DNA of 64,000 bases from an uncultured Verrucomicrobiales bacterium (GCA_937928545.1 CALGJQ010000027.1:29261-93260), one strand, 5' to 3'; shown: positions 1 through 9,250, counted from the stretch's first letter. Notes: generated by a model not told the origin, from the letters alone. Program-made: numbers and translations.

Positions 1-68
1 ACTCTTCAAAAAAACAACCCTCCCCACAAAATGCAGAGAAGGTTGTTGAAATCTAGTTTAGGAATTCC

Positions 69-1013
69 CTATTCCGACCCCTCCAAAAGCTTAAACAGCT
101 CAGAGTCGGTCGAAAGAATCACCGTCGTCTTATCGTCAAGAATCTCGTCATAGGCTTCCAGCGTTTTGACAAACTTATAAAAGCTCTCCCGCTCCGGAGT
201 TCCGCCATAAGCCTCAGCATAGATCCGAGTCGACTCGGCATCGGCTTCACCAAGAATCGATTGAACGCTCTTGTAGGACTCCGACTCGATTTTCTTCACT
301 TCGCGCTCCATCTTTCCTTTCCAACGAGCCGCTTCTCCAGCTCCCTCAGATCGGAAACGTTCCGCAATCTGCTGACGTTCAGAAATCATGCGCTGGTAGA
401 TCTGAGGCGCAACTTCCCCATTGTAGTTAATTCGCTTGAACCGGAGGTCGAGCAAGGTAATACCAAAGTCCTCTAACTTCGCCTTGGCTGTCTCAAAGAC
501 ATTCTGCTCGATCGCTCGGCGACCCACTTTGATCTTCTCAAAATCGATCTCCTTTTCGTCGAGAATATCAGTCAGTTGCGGCTTCCGGTCCTTGGTTGAT
601 CGCACCACCTCAATCAGGTCGTGCTTCGCCACGGCGTTCCGTGTCTCAGAACCTAGGATATCATCGAGACGGGATAGCGCGCTTCGTTCATCTCGCAGCT
701 TCTGAAAATAGGCGAGAGGATCAGAAATTTGCCAGCGAGCAAAAGTATCGACCTGAATGTAGGTCTTATCACGAGTCGGCATTTGCGAACTCGCGCCATC
801 CCAAGCGAGAAGCCGCTTTTCAATGACATTGACCTTCACCACGAAGGGTATTTTAAAATGGAGCCCCGCTTCAGTCACCGGCTCACCGATCGGCTTTCCG
901 AACTGGGTCAGGATCACTTGCTGATCCTCTTTTACGGTATAAATCGTGCCTGTTACGAAAAGCAGGACCAAGACCACAAAGGCGAAAATCATGAAACCAA
1001 CTGCTTTCTTCAT
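69..1013 (-). CDS. hflC: HflC, band-7/SPFH protease modulator
   Basis: Membrane-anchored SPFH (band 7) protein of 314 residues. The N-terminus has one transmembrane segment (about residues 5-25), followed by the band-7 domain and a long charged helical region (about 210-270). In the known family HflC pairs with HflK in a large ring complex that encloses and restrains the FtsH protease. It is the second gene of a two-gene unit: its ATG overlaps the end of hflK by 4 nt, so translation is probably coupled. Length and layout are normal for the family. The HflC assignment rests on position after HflK and the short N-terminus. Confidence 0.93.
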   Translation of the reverse strand: MKKAVGFMIFAFVVLVLLFVTGTIYTVKEDQQVILTQFGKPIGEPVTEAGLHFKIPFVVKVNVIEKRLLAWDGASSQMPTRDKTYIQVDTFARWQISDPLAYFQKLRDERSALSRLDDILGSETRNAVAKHDLIEVVRSTKDRKPQLTDILDEKEIDFEKIKVGRRAIEQNVFETAKAKLEDFGITLLDLRFKRINYNGEVAPQIYQRMISERQQIAERFRSEGAGEAARWKGKMEREVKKIESESYKSVQSILGEADAESTRIYAEAYGGTPERESFYKFVKTLEAYDEILDDKTTVILSTDSELFKLLEGSE

Positions 1014-2005
1014 CGGGCACCTCCTTTTCCATTCAGGGCGTTATTGAGGTCGAGGAGGGGAAGCGGTTTGCTAGCCTCTCCGTCCATGATCACTTTGCTT
1101 TTGAGAGAGGGTAAGACGTCTTTCATTTTTTCTAGGTAGAGGCGCTGCCGCGTAATCGCAGGCGCCTTTTGATATTCGTTAAAGAGGGCGAGAAAGCGCT
1201 CGGCATCACCGGTTGCCTCGTTCACTCGCTGGAGCTTGTCACCCTCGGCGCTACTGATCTTTTGATCCGCCTCACCCAGGGTGCGCGGCACAGCCTTGTT
1301 ATAGAGCCCTTTGGCCACGTTGATTTGCCCCTCCTTTTGCTGCTGGGCTTGGTTCACCTCGTTAAAGGATGACTGCACCGGCCGAGGCGGGTTCACGTTC
1401 TTCAATTGTAACTGCTCGATCTGCAAACCTAGCCCGTAAGAAGAAACCAGCTCTTGCAGTTTCACCAAAGCATCCGTCTCAATCGACTGACGACCAATCG
1501 TAATGACTTCGTCAACCGTTCGGTCTCCCACCACTTCCCGCATCACCGATTCAGAGGCATCTCGCATCGTGTCCTCAGGATCTTTGACTTGGAAAAGATA
1601 AGCCTTCGGATCACTAATTCGGTATTGCACGACCCACTCCACAAGTGCGGAGTTTTTATCTCCGGTAATCATGGTTTGCTCAGCTTCCCACTCCTGAGGG
1701 ATCGTTTGCCTAGAATTCGTGGCACCTTTGGTTCCAAAACCAAATTCCATCTTAAGTCTCCGCTCCACTGGAATCACATCCTTGGTCTCAAACCAAAAGG
1801 GCAATTTAAAGTGAAGTCCCGGAGCTGCCGTCCGGTTGTATTTGCCAAAGCGTAAAATCACCGCCTCGGAATCTGCCGGAACGGTGTAGTAGCTTGTAAA
1901 CACCCCCGCCACCACGATGATTGCGGGAATGATCAGACCTGCGCGCATCCCAACCTTTCGCAGGGCCTGACGCGCAGCGTCTTTATCAATTCGAATTTCT
2001 GCCAT
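1010..2005 (-). CDS. hflK: HflK, band-7/SPFH protease modulator
   Basis: 331-residue SPFH protein with a short cytoplasmic N-terminus, one membrane helix at about residues 21-41, and the band-7 domain starting near the segment SEAVILRFGKY. HflK normally partners HflC to modulate FtsH. The Gly/Pro-rich N-terminal extension of many HflK proteins is absent here. The gene lies upstream of hflC with a 4-nt overlap, the usual hflK-hflC order. Confidence 0.92.
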   Translation of the reverse strand: MAEIRIDKDAARQALRKVGMRAGLIIPAIIVVAGVFTSYYTVPADSEAVILRFGKYNRTAAPGLHFKLPFWFETKDVIPVERRLKMEFGFGTKGATNSRQTIPQEWEAEQTMITGDKNSALVEWVVQYRISDPKAYLFQVKDPEDTMRDASESVMREVVGDRTVDEVITIGRQSIETDALVKLQELVSSYGLGLQIEQLQLKNVNPPRPVQSSFNEVNQAQQQKEGQINVAKGLYNKAVPRTLGEADQKISSAEGDKLQRVNEATGDAERFLALFNEYQKAPAITRQRLYLEKMKDVLPSLKSKVIMDGEASKPLPLLDLNNALNGKGGAR

Positions 2006-2067
2006 AGGAGCTGAGACTCATCGCTAATCACCTGAGCAGCAATGAGAATTTGAGCCTACTTTTCTAA

Positions 2068-2676
2068 TCACTTGCGCCCGAAGAAAAGCGAAAGGAGCCA
2101 TTGCAAGATTCCACCACGCTTTTGCGTCGCTGCACCACCTCCGCCGAGAACCATGCCAGCAATATCGTCAATGATAGAGCCGTCACCATCACGGTCAATA
2201 ATGCTGCTAATGCCTCCCATCAGGCCTCCTCCTCCACTTTGAGTAGCACCACCTCCAGCTTGCCCACCCTTTTTCATAAGCATTCCCAAGATAATAGGAG
2301 CGAGCATCGGCAAGAGCTTCTTGGCGAGCGCTCCTCCAATATTGAACTTCTTAGAAAGAGCCGAAGCCGTTTGCTCCTGAGCTTCTTCCCCAAAAATTGC
2401 GCGAGTTTGCGAGCTATGACCCGCTAGACCCTTTTCGAAAACATCGTCAATATTGTCTGCCTGATCAGCAGTGATGCCAGCATTCGCCAAAAGCTCTTCA
2501 ATCCCACCCTCACCCACTTCAGCCTGCTTTCGCTTCAGCGAACCAAGGACGAGGGGAGAGATTGCGGAAAGGGCTTGGATCGACTGCTCAGGCGTCAAAT
2601 CCGTTGCCGCACTCAACTTACTAGCGACTTGATCACCGTGGCTCTCAATAAGGTATTTTGTGAAATCATCGTTCAT
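2068..2676 (-). CDS. DUF937 domain protein
   Basis: 202-residue protein matching the DUF937 pattern: helical repeats over residues 1-135 (SPLVLGSLKRK near 40-50, LLPMLAPIILGML near 121-133), then a Gly-rich linker (about 137-156) and the acidic segment DRDGDGSIIDDI (161-172). It ends in a short hydrophobic tail, LQWLLSLFFGRK. No signal peptide. The biochemical role of this family is not established. It stands alone between hflK and the LOG-like gene, on the same strand. Confidence 0.75.
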   Translation of the reverse strand: MNDDFTKYLIESHGDQVASKLSAATDLTPEQSIQALSAISPLVLGSLKRKQAEVGEGGIEELLANAGITADQADNIDDVFEKGLAGHSSQTRAIFGEEAQEQTASALSKKFNIGGALAKKLLPMLAPIILGMLMKKGGQAGGGATQSGGGGLMGGISSIIDRDGDGSIIDDIAGMVLGGGGAATQKRGGILQWLLSLFFGRK

Positions 2677-2748
2677 ATCTGTTAGAACAGTGGCACCTTC
2701 AGAGCCTTCTGTCTATGAAGAGTCTCAGGAAATAACGAGGACGCTTTT

Positions 2749-3807
2749 CTAAGCCTCCTCGGCATGCCGACTCAGAATATCCATGACATCGTCGAGCGAA
2801 GTCGACACCTCATAGTCCTTCGAGTCGCACACCGCTTCCATCAGCGGGAGTAAAGAATCCCAAAATCCCACCCCGTTTTCATCAGGCCGGTTAAAGATCA
2901 CCACCTTTTTCCCCTTCATCAGGTCGCTATCCTGCTGCTTGAAGATCATCAACGCGAACAACTCCTGCACCGTCCCTGCCCCTCCCGGGAAGATCACAAA
3001 GGAGGTAGAATTTTCAATCATCACCTCCATTCGTGTGTAAATATCATCACGGAGCCAGAAGCATGACAGCCCTTCGGGCAGACCCTCGAGCTCAATAATA
3101 TGAGGCACATTGGAACCCGCTGTCCAACCACCGGCTCCCACCGAACCACGGACAACTGCACCCATGATCCCCGTCTTACCTGCTCCTGAAACGCAGCCGA
3201 ATTTGTTCTCCGCAAGGCGACGCCCCAACTCTTCTCCGTCCGAAATGTAGGCCGGATCCTCCAAGCTTGCCGAACAAAAGACACACACACTCCCCACCAG
3301 ATCAGCCGGTGCCGGAGTATCAGCCTTTGGGATCTCGGTCTTGATCGCAATTTCACGACCTGCATCAGGCATCCCTTGCTGCGCTGCAAGATGAAGGCGC
3401 TTAATCACCTTTTCTGGAGTCGAGGCACTGAGCAAAAAATCACGATAGTCCTGCCTCACCGTCCCCTGCTCACGCAGTTTGGCAAAGAGTTGAAACAAGG
3501 GGTCCCATGAAAAATCACTATTCAAAATCACCGTCGGCTTCCCCGCGAGATGCTTATCAAGAGTCTGATAACCTACAAAAACCGAGGTCGCCTTGAACAT
3601 GTCCTCAAGCGAAGCACCGGGCGTAAAAACAAAGGCATCCGACTCCACGATCTTCTCCTCAATATTCGCCAGCGTGATTTGCTGATTCCCATTGGAATTA
3701 AAGATATCCCAGCCAGCATTATAAAGAAGAAACAGAAGCTTTGCACGCGTTGAGCGGCCCTCATCTTCGGCTCCAAGAACGGTTCCAGAAAGTCTAACAA
3801 ATGGCAT
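2749..3807 (-). CDS. Tandem LOG-like Rossmann protein (TIGR00730-like)
   Basis: 352 residues. The C-terminal half (about 170-345) is a LOG-type fold with PGGAGTVQE at 274-282, the nucleotide-binding motif of cytokinin-activating nucleoside 5'-monophosphate phosphoribohydrolases. The N-terminal half (about 1-145) resembles a second, degenerate copy: VFTPGASLEDMF at 60-71 sits where the PGG motif would be. Bacterial LOG proteins hydrolyse nucleoside monophosphates to base plus ribose 5-phosphate. Whether the first domain binds a ligand is unknown. Typical LOG proteins are near 190-250 residues, so this one is long. Confidence 0.8.
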   Translation of the reverse strand: MPFVRLSGTVLGAEDEGRSTRAKLLFLLYNAGWDIFNSNGNQQITLANIEEKIVESDAFVFTPGASLEDMFKATSVFVGYQTLDKHLAGKPTVILNSDFSWDPLFQLFAKLREQGTVRQDYRDFLLSASTPEKVIKRLHLAAQQGMPDAGREIAIKTEIPKADTPAPADLVGSVCVFCSASLEDPAYISDGEELGRRLAENKFGCVSGAGKTGIMGAVVRGSVGAGGWTAGSNVPHIIELEGLPEGLSCFWLRDDIYTRMEVMIENSTSFVIFPGGAGTVQELFALMIFKQQDSDLMKGKKVVIFNRPDENGVGFWDSLLPLMEAVCDSKDYEVSTSLDDVMDILSRHAEEA

Positions 3808-3884
3808 TTCGATAAAAGGTAATTATTCGCCGCCTCGGGAACTTCTCCCTCGCACGGTCCCTAAACATAACCGATTCTCACGAA

Positions 3885-4325
3885 GTGAAACCAGAATTTT
3901 TAAAAGCCGCCATTTCTGAAGCCCGCCTCGGACTCGCCGAAGGAGGAATCCCCATCGGGAGCGTCCTCGTCCACGACGGAAAAATCATCGGCCGAGGCCA
4001 CAATCGACGAGTTCAAAAAGGCAGCACCATTCTCCACGGCGAGATGGATGCTCTCGAAAACGCGGGCCGCCAATCCGCCGAGATTTACCGCCAGTCCGAA
4101 CTCTACACCACCCTCTCGCCCTGCCCCATGTGCAGCGGCGCCATTCACCTCTATGGCATCCCAAAAGTGATCGTTGGCGAAAACCAATCCTTCATGGGGC
4201 AAGAAGATTACCTCCGCTCACAAGGCATCGAAATCGAAGTCATTCAAAACTCTGAATGTCTCGACATGATGCAAAGCTTCATCAAAGAACACCCCGCCCT
4301 TTGGAACGAAGACATCGGCGTTTAG
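3885..4325 (+). CDS. Cytosine/nucleoside deaminase family protein
   Basis: 146-residue zinc deaminase with both signature blocks: HGEMDALENA (H51, E53: zinc ligand and proton shuttle) and SPCPMCSGAI (C80, C83: zinc ligands). The pattern HGE...TLSPCPMC is closest to yeast-type cytosine deaminases, but guanine or other nucleobase substrates cannot be excluded. The start is GTG at 3885; no in-frame ATG precedes the homologous region. It is divergent from the LOG-like gene, about 77 bp away. Confidence 0.86.
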   Translation: MKPEFLKAAISEARLGLAEGGIPIGSVLVHDGKIIGRGHNRRVQKGSTILHGEMDALENAGRQSAEIYRQSELYTTLSPCPMCSGAIHLYGIPKVIVGENQSFMGQEDYLRSQGIEIEVIQNSECLDMMQSFIKEHPALWNEDIGV

Positions 4326-4370
4326 TTCCTATTCCTCACCATCGTCATTCCCACAAGCCCACGTAATTTT

Positions 4371-4799
4371 ATGTCTGTCCTTTCTGATAAAATCCCCAAA
4401 GAGCGCCACATCTCGCTCTGCCCCTGCAAATCAAAAAAGCCCTACCAAGACTGCTGCCTCCCCTTCCACCAAAACAAGGCCCACCCAAAAACCGCCGAAG
4501 CCCTCATGCGCTCCCGCTACAGCGCCTTCTTCTTCCGCCTGCCCGACTACCTCGTCGAAACCACGCACCCCGACTCCCGAACCCCAGCCCTTCGGCGTGA
4601 ACTCGAAAACACAATCCATCACACCGACTGGAAATTTCTCACCATCGTCTCCACCTCCAAAGGCCAAGAGGAAGACAAGCGCGGCAAGGTCGAATTCCTC
4701 GCCGACTACTTCTGGGACGGCGAAGCCCAACAACTCAACGAGCACTCCCGCTTCCGCCGCTTCAAAGGCCACTGGAAATACCTCGACGACAAAGGCTAG
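4371..4799 (+). CDS. YchJ-like protein (UPF0225)
   Basis: 142 residues. The N-terminal Cys cluster CPCKSKKPYQDCC (C17, C19, C28, C29) is a SEC-C-like zinc site. It is followed by RSRYSAFFFRLPDYLVETTHP, the characteristic RYSA...YL..T.HP block of YchJ/UPF0225, and an NTF2-like body. The family function is not established. It follows the deaminase by 45 bp on the same strand, so the two may be co-transcribed. It converges with the sulfatase gene 6 bp downstream. Confidence 0.85.
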   Translation: MSVLSDKIPKERHISLCPCKSKKPYQDCCLPFHQNKAHPKTAEALMRSRYSAFFFRLPDYLVETTHPDSRTPALRRELENTIHHTDWKFLTIVSTSKGQEEDKRGKVEFLADYFWDGEAQQLNEHSRFRRFKGHWKYLDDKG

Positions 4800-4805
4800 C
4801 CCTAA

Positions 4806-6335
4806 TCACTTCATCAGGCGCGGCGCCGAGTAGCCCTGCTCTCTCACTTCCTTAAGAGCCGCTTCCATCGCCTTCACTTTCTCAGCATGCTTCGCCGCCA
4901 CATCATCGCGTTGCCCTATATCCTCCTTCAAATTAAAGAGCCGCGCCTTCTTACTCTCCGCCTTTGGATATCCGTGCTTCGCAAACCAGTCCTTCCCAAC
5001 CCGCGACCGATGCCCGCTCTTCCCGGTCACCAAGACCCAATCTCCCTCACGAAAGGCCCACGACCCCTCATACGTATTATGCACATGGCTCGTCCTTACC
5101 GACTCCACCTCGCCCTTCAGCAGCGGTAATAAATCATGAGAATCCTCCGCCGCATTTTTCTTCGGTAGCTCATACTCCACCACCGAGGCCAAGGTCGCCA
5201 TGATATCGATCTGCGAAACCAAAGCCTCATTCACCGTTCCTGCCTTTGTCACTCCTGGATACTTCACAATGAAAGGCACATGATGTCCCCCTTCATAAAC
5301 ATCCCGCTTCAATCCCCGAAAGGGCCACGCCGACCAGTGGTCAAATTTCTCATCCCGCGCATAAGCATAATGCTCAGGTCCATTGTCTGCAGAAAAAATC
5401 ACGATCGTATTCTCTGCCTGCCCCGATTCCTTCAGCGCCTTTAAAAGCTGCCCAATCGAATCATCCGTCTCATGGACAAAATCCCCATAAGGTCCCGCCC
5501 CCGACTTCCCATCGAACTCATCATTCGGAATGATCGGCGCATGCGGTGACGGGTAGGCAAAGTAGAGAAAGAACGGCTCCTCCGTCTTCGCCGCCGCCCT
5601 GATATACTCCACACCCTTCCTCGTCGTTTCTGGAATATTTTCATATGGATCCCAGCCCGAAGTCATCGGCCCCGGACGACACTCCCAGTTCCCCTCCTTA
5701 ATCGTCTTCCACTTCGTCGTATCCATCACGGTATCCGGAGCCTTCACCACCTTGTCATTTTCGATCCAGCAATACGGCGGGAAATTAATCACGGTGTCTC
5801 CAAAGTAATAATCAAAACCATGCGCCAAAGGCCCATCCGGAATCGACTTCGTCCAATCAAAAGCCTCCGGCCCGAATTCCTTCTTCTTCCGCTTTCCTTG
5901 CTGCACTTCTTTCGGCTTCACCTCCTCTTTTCGAATCGCATCCCAATCCCATCCCAAATGCCACTTCCCAATCGCCGCCGTCGCATAGCCCTTCTCCTGC
6001 ATCATCTCCGGTAAGGTCAACCGCTCTGGTTTAAAAACCGACTTTCCAAAAGCATTCACAATCCCATGAAAATCCCGCCAATGATGCCTCCCCGTCAAAA
6101 GCGCAAACCGCGACGGCGTACAAATCCCCGACGACGAATGCCCATCCGTGAACCGCACCCCCTCCTTCGCCAATTGATCCAGATTCGGCGTCGGGATCTT
6201 ACTCTTCTCATAGTAGCACCCCAGATCCCCAAAGCCCAAATCATCCGCATAAAAAATCAAAACATTCGGCCTCTTTGCCAAAGCCACCCCACCCAAAAAA
6301 ATCCCCACTAACCCCGCAAAAATCCGTCTCTTCAT
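4806..6335 (-). CDS. Secreted sulfatase (arylsulfatase A type)
   Basis: 509 residues with a signal peptide (about 1-20) directly before PNVLIFYADDLGFGDLGC, the metal-binding start of the sulfatase fold. The modification motif CTPSR begins at C72, the cysteine converted to formylglycine in type I sulfatases. A later GKWHLG block is also present. Probably exported and acting on sulfated polysaccharides, as in many Verrucomicrobiota; the exact substrate cannot be read. The catalytic cysteine requires a formylglycine-generating enzyme, and none with intact cysteines is seen in this window. Confidence 0.93.
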   Translation of the reverse strand: MKRRIFAGLVGIFLGGVALAKRPNVLIFYADDLGFGDLGCYYEKSKIPTPNLDQLAKEGVRFTDGHSSSGICTPSRFALLTGRHHWRDFHGIVNAFGKSVFKPERLTLPEMMQEKGYATAAIGKWHLGWDWDAIRKEEVKPKEVQQGKRKKKEFGPEAFDWTKSIPDGPLAHGFDYYFGDTVINFPPYCWIENDKVVKAPDTVMDTTKWKTIKEGNWECRPGPMTSGWDPYENIPETTRKGVEYIRAAAKTEEPFFLYFAYPSPHAPIIPNDEFDGKSGAGPYGDFVHETDDSIGQLLKALKESGQAENTIVIFSADNGPEHYAYARDEKFDHWSAWPFRGLKRDVYEGGHHVPFIVKYPGVTKAGTVNEALVSQIDIMATLASVVEYELPKKNAAEDSHDLLPLLKGEVESVRTSHVHNTYEGSWAFREGDWVLVTGKSGHRSRVGKDWFAKHGYPKAESKKARLFNLKEDIGQRDDVAAKHAEKVKAMEAALKEVREQGYSAPRLMK

Positions 6336-6362
6336 AGACCCTTCCTACCAAATCCCAACCCC

Positions 6363-6446
6363 CAACGGAAGGGCTGTCTCCAGACCGCCCACCCTCAACA
6401 AGCTCCCCAACGGAAGGGCTGTCTCCAGACTGCCCACCCTCAACAA
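6363..6446. repeat. Two tandem copies of dispersed palindromic repeat REP1
   Basis: Two near-identical units with a 45-bp period (CGGAAG at 6366 and 6411) carrying GGGCTGTCTCCAGAC followed by CGCCC or TGCCC, then CCACCCTCAACAAG. The core is an imperfect palindrome, GGCTGTCT-CC-AGACTGCC, with one mismatch. The same core recurs near 27230, 36325, 41541 and 57486. It lies in the 259-bp gap between the divergent sulfatase and DUF1592 genes. Confidence 0.85.
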
Positions 6447-6594
6447 GCCCCTCAACCCAGAAGCTAATCGCCAAAAGCGTCCAACCAATCGCTAGCCCCT
6501 CACTCACAACCCTATCTCCACCATACCCTCCCAAAACCTAGCCAGCCGAACCTCAACCTGATACAACACCACCCACCACTCCGTATTCTCAAAA

Positions 6595-8445
6595 ATGCGC
6601 CTCCTCTTCTCCCTCATCCTCCTCATCACCCCCCTCTCGGCCGACTCCTTCTCCGCGCAAATCTCCCCCTTCCTTAAAAAACACTGCATCTCCTGCCACG
6701 GCCCCGACAAAGAAAAAGGCGGAATCACCTTGGATCATCTTAACTCCCTCAGCGCCGGATTTAAAAACCATCTCCTCCTCGAGAAAATCATCGACCAGGT
6801 CCAGCACAAGGAAATGCCTCCCGACGATCAAGACGTCCTCCCTACCGAAGCCGAGCGTGCCCAAATCATCAAAGCCCTCTCCAAGGTCGTCGACCGCGTC
6901 AAATCCGGCGACGTCCCCCAACGCGCTGGCCGCACCACCCTCCGCCGCCTCAACCGGAACGAATACCACTACACCGTCCGCGACCTCTTCGGCGTCACCT
7001 TCAACCCCTCCAAAGATTTCCCCGTCGATGGCGCCGGTGGCGAAGGCTTCGACAACATGGCCGATGCCCTCTTCTCCACCCCCACTCTTCTCGAAAAATA
7101 CCTCAACGCCGCCAAACAAGTCATCGCAGCCGTTTACGCTGACCCCACCCTTAAAAAGAAAATCATTTTCAAATCCCCCGACAAAGAAAACTCACCCGCT
7201 GCCACCGCCAAAACCATCCTCACCTACCACGCCACCCTCGCCTACCGCCGCCGCGTCAGCGATGCTGACCTCGCCCCCCTCCTCAACGCCTTCGCCAAAG
7301 GACAACAAGCGAGCAAAGACTTCGATCAATCCCTCCGCGCTCCCCTCACCGCCCTCCTCATCAACCCTCGCTTCCTCTTCCGCGCCGAACACGACCAAGC
7401 CGACAAAGACGAATGGCCCCTCACCGACTTCGAAATCGCCACCCGCCTCTCCTACTTCCTCTGGTCCTCCATGCCCGACCGCGAACTCTTCCAAGTCGCC
7501 GACCAAGGAAAACTTCGCGACCCCAAAATCCTGCGCCAACAAACCCTCCGCATGATCGCCAGCCCTAAGTCCTCTGCCCTCGCCCGACACTTCGCCGGTC
7601 GCTGGCTCGAGTTCGACAAAATGATCGATCAAGCTGACCCTGACCCCAAACGCTTCCCCGCCTTCACCCCCGAACTCCGACGCTCGATGTATTACGAAAG
7701 CGTCGAGTTCTTCAACCACCTCGTCCGCCAAAACCGTCCACTCACCGAACTCATCGACAGCGACTACACCTTCGCCAACGCCACCCTCGCCAAACACTAC
7801 CGCCTCAAAGAACCCGTCACCGGAAGCAGACTCCAAAAAGTAAAACTCCAAAACAAAAACCGTGGCGGCGTCCTCGGCATGGGCTCCACCCTCACCGCCA
7901 CCTCCCTCCCCCTCCGCACCAGCCCCGTCCATCGTGGCGTCTGGATCCTCGACGCCATGCTCGGCGACCCCGCTCCCCCACCCCCACCCGACGCTGGCGA
8001 ACTCCCCGCCGACGACACCAAAGCCGAAGGCCTTACCTTCCGCCAACAACTCGACCTCCACCGCAAAGCCACCAAATGCGCCAGCTGCCACGCCCGCATC
8101 GACCCCCTCGGCTTCGGGCTCGAAAACTTCGACGCCATCGGCCGCTGGCGCACCAAAGACGCCAACGGAAAACCCGTCGACTCCTCCGCCACCCTCCCCG
8201 GTGACATCACCTTCGACACCCCCGCCGAACTCAAGCAACTCCTCATGGCCGGCAAAGACAAATTCGCCAAAAACATGACTCGTAAACTCATCAGCTACGC
8301 CACCGGACGCGGCCTCGAATACTACGACGAAGTCACCATTAACAACATCGTCGCCGAACTCCCAAAAACCAACTACGCCACCCGCGACCTCATCCTCCAA
8401 ATCGTCAACTCCCGCCCCTTCCTCAACCGCTCAAAAACGAGGTGA
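6595..8445 (+). CDS. Planctomycete-type cytochrome / DUF1592 multidomain protein
   Basis: 616 residues with a short signal peptide (about 1-18). A c-type haem site CISCH (near residue 31) lies in the PSCyt1-like domain. Then follow regions matching DUF1587 (LRRLNRNEYHYTVRDL), DUF1592 (ATRLSYFLWSSMPD), DUF1588 (HRGVWILDAMLG, CASCHARIDPLGFGLENFD) and DUF1585 at the C-terminus (LISYATGRGLEYYD). These proteins are common in Planctomycetota and Verrucomicrobiota and are usually paired with a DUF1552 protein; their function is not established, though the haem site implies redox activity outside the cytoplasm. Here the DUF1552 partner lies 5.4 kb downstream, after unrelated genes. Confidence 0.88.
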   Translation: MRLLFSLILLITPLSADSFSAQISPFLKKHCISCHGPDKEKGGITLDHLNSLSAGFKNHLLLEKIIDQVQHKEMPPDDQDVLPTEAERAQIIKALSKVVDRVKSGDVPQRAGRTTLRRLNRNEYHYTVRDLFGVTFNPSKDFPVDGAGGEGFDNMADALFSTPTLLEKYLNAAKQVIAAVYADPTLKKKIIFKSPDKENSPAATAKTILTYHATLAYRRRVSDADLAPLLNAFAKGQQASKDFDQSLRAPLTALLINPRFLFRAEHDQADKDEWPLTDFEIATRLSYFLWSSMPDRELFQVADQGKLRDPKILRQQTLRMIASPKSSALARHFAGRWLEFDKMIDQADPDPKRFPAFTPELRRSMYYESVEFFNHLVRQNRPLTELIDSDYTFANATLAKHYRLKEPVTGSRLQKVKLQNKNRGGVLGMGSTLTATSLPLRTSPVHRGVWILDAMLGDPAPPPPPDAGELPADDTKAEGLTFRQQLDLHRKATKCASCHARIDPLGFGLENFDAIGRWRTKDANGKPVDSSATLPGDITFDTPAELKQLLMAGKDKFAKNMTRKLISYATGRGLEYYDEVTINNIVAELPKTNYATRDLILQIVNSRPFLNRSKTR

Positions 8446-8478
8446 AATAAAACACCCACTACCTCACCTCGACTCTCA

Positions 8479-8513
8479 GTGCAATGCCACCAATTGCGCC
8501 AGCTACATTGCAC
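8479..8513. promoter_or_regulatory. 8-bp inverted repeat, possible operator
   Basis: GTGCAATG (8479-8486) and CATTGCAC (8506-8513) are perfect inverted arms around a 19-nt spacer. The arms lie just after the DUF1592 gene and before a methyltransferase-like gene head at 8526. This could be a dimeric regulator site or an RNA hairpin. No U-tract follows, so it is not an obvious terminator. Confidence 0.35.
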
Positions 8514-8541
8514 GTAATCTCCGTCATGTCCCTCGACCAAC

Positions 8542-8961
8542 TCACCTCCCCCAAGGATTAACCAACCCCACCCCACACGCCTCAAAATCTCCCACATTTC
8601 GAGTGCAGATCTTCGCATTCACATCAGACGCGATCGCGCAAATCATCAAATCCAGCGCATCGACATGCAGGCCCTTCACCTCCCTCTTTGCAGCCAACTC
8701 CCCGTAGCATTCAGCCGCAGCTTGATCGAAAGACAGAATCCTCCCGTCAAAAGCCTTGGAAACAAAGGAGCCAAAACGGGCTTCTAAATCAGCACGCCGC
8801 TTCCCTTTTGGAAGTCGTTTCAGCCCACGCTCAATCTCCGCAATGGTCACCGTTGTGATTGCCAAATTCACCGTCCTCTGCGACCGAACCCACTCTTGAA
8901 CTGCAGCATCGGGTTGCTTTCGCATCAACTCGGATACGACGTTCGTGTCCAAAATAATCAT
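8542..8961 (-). CDS. PIN-domain toxin, FitB/VapC type
   Basis: 139-residue PIN-domain ribonuclease of a type II toxin-antitoxin pair. Catalytic acids are in place: D5 (MIILDTNVVSE), E42 (AEIERGL), D101/D104 (HVDALDLMICA) and D125 (TRNVGDF). VapC/FitB toxins cleave RNA, often tRNA. Its ATG overlaps the antitoxin stop by 1 nt (TGATG), so the pair is translationally coupled. Inserted between the DUF1592 gene and the methyltransferase. Confidence 0.92.
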   Translation of the reverse strand: MIILDTNVVSELMRKQPDAAVQEWVRSQRTVNLAITTVTIAEIERGLKRLPKGKRRADLEARFGSFVSKAFDGRILSFDQAAAECYGELAAKREVKGLHVDALDLMICAIASDVNAKICTRNVGDFEACGVGLVNPWGR

Positions 8962-9206
8962 CAGTCAAATTCGACGACAGGCCGACGTGTCTTTGCGGGT
9001 GAGAGTTCTAAATCCACCCCATTTTTCGGTCCAAAGCACTCTTGGGAAAGCTTTAGTAAGTCTTCCGGCTGGGCAGAACGTTTCTTCGATGCCTCTTGCA
9101 AAAGCCCACGAGCAAAGGACTCCAAAGAAACACCAGCCTTAGCAGCTTGCACTCTCAGAGACTCCTTGGCGGTATCCGGTAGATCTCGAATTGTTAAATT
9201 GGCCAT
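8961..9206 (-). CDS. FitA/VapB-type antitoxin
   Basis: 81 residues beginning MANLTIRDLPDTAKESLRVQA, a ribbon-helix-helix DNA-binding N-terminus typical of FitA-like antitoxins. The C-terminal part (about 45-81, ending RRPVVEFD) would wrap the PIN toxin. The frame stays open far upstream, but ATG at 9206 is chosen because the RHH fold begins there and a good promoter lies just upstream. It precedes the toxin with a 1-nt overlap and probably represses its own operon. Confidence 0.9.
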   Translation of the reverse strand: MANLTIRDLPDTAKESLRVQAAKAGVSLESFARGLLQEASKKRSAQPEDLLKLSQECFGPKNGVDLELSPAKTRRPVVEFD

Positions 9207-9213
9207 AATTTTT

Positions 9214-9250
9214 GTGTCGTCAATGTATGCATTGAAATCAATGATGTCAA
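9214..9250 (-). promoter_or_regulatory. Promoter and operator of the FitAB pair
   Basis: On the minus strand, TTGACA (9250-9245) is separated by 17 nt from TACATT (9227-9222), a near-consensus sigma-70 promoter. The inverted repeat TCAATG-TATG-CATTGA (9220-9235) overlaps the -10 box, as expected for antitoxin autorepression. The ATG at 9206 would follow a leader of only about 8 nt, so translation may be nearly leaderless. Confidence 0.6.

Noticed and set aside
7192..8400. 402-codon open frame opposite the DUF1592 gene
   Set aside because: Gly/Glu/Val-rich translation typical of an antisense shadow of GC-rich coding DNA.
8452..8540. Rho-independent terminator after the DUF1592 gene
   Set aside because: The inverted repeat at 8479-8513 has a long loop and no T-run on either strand.
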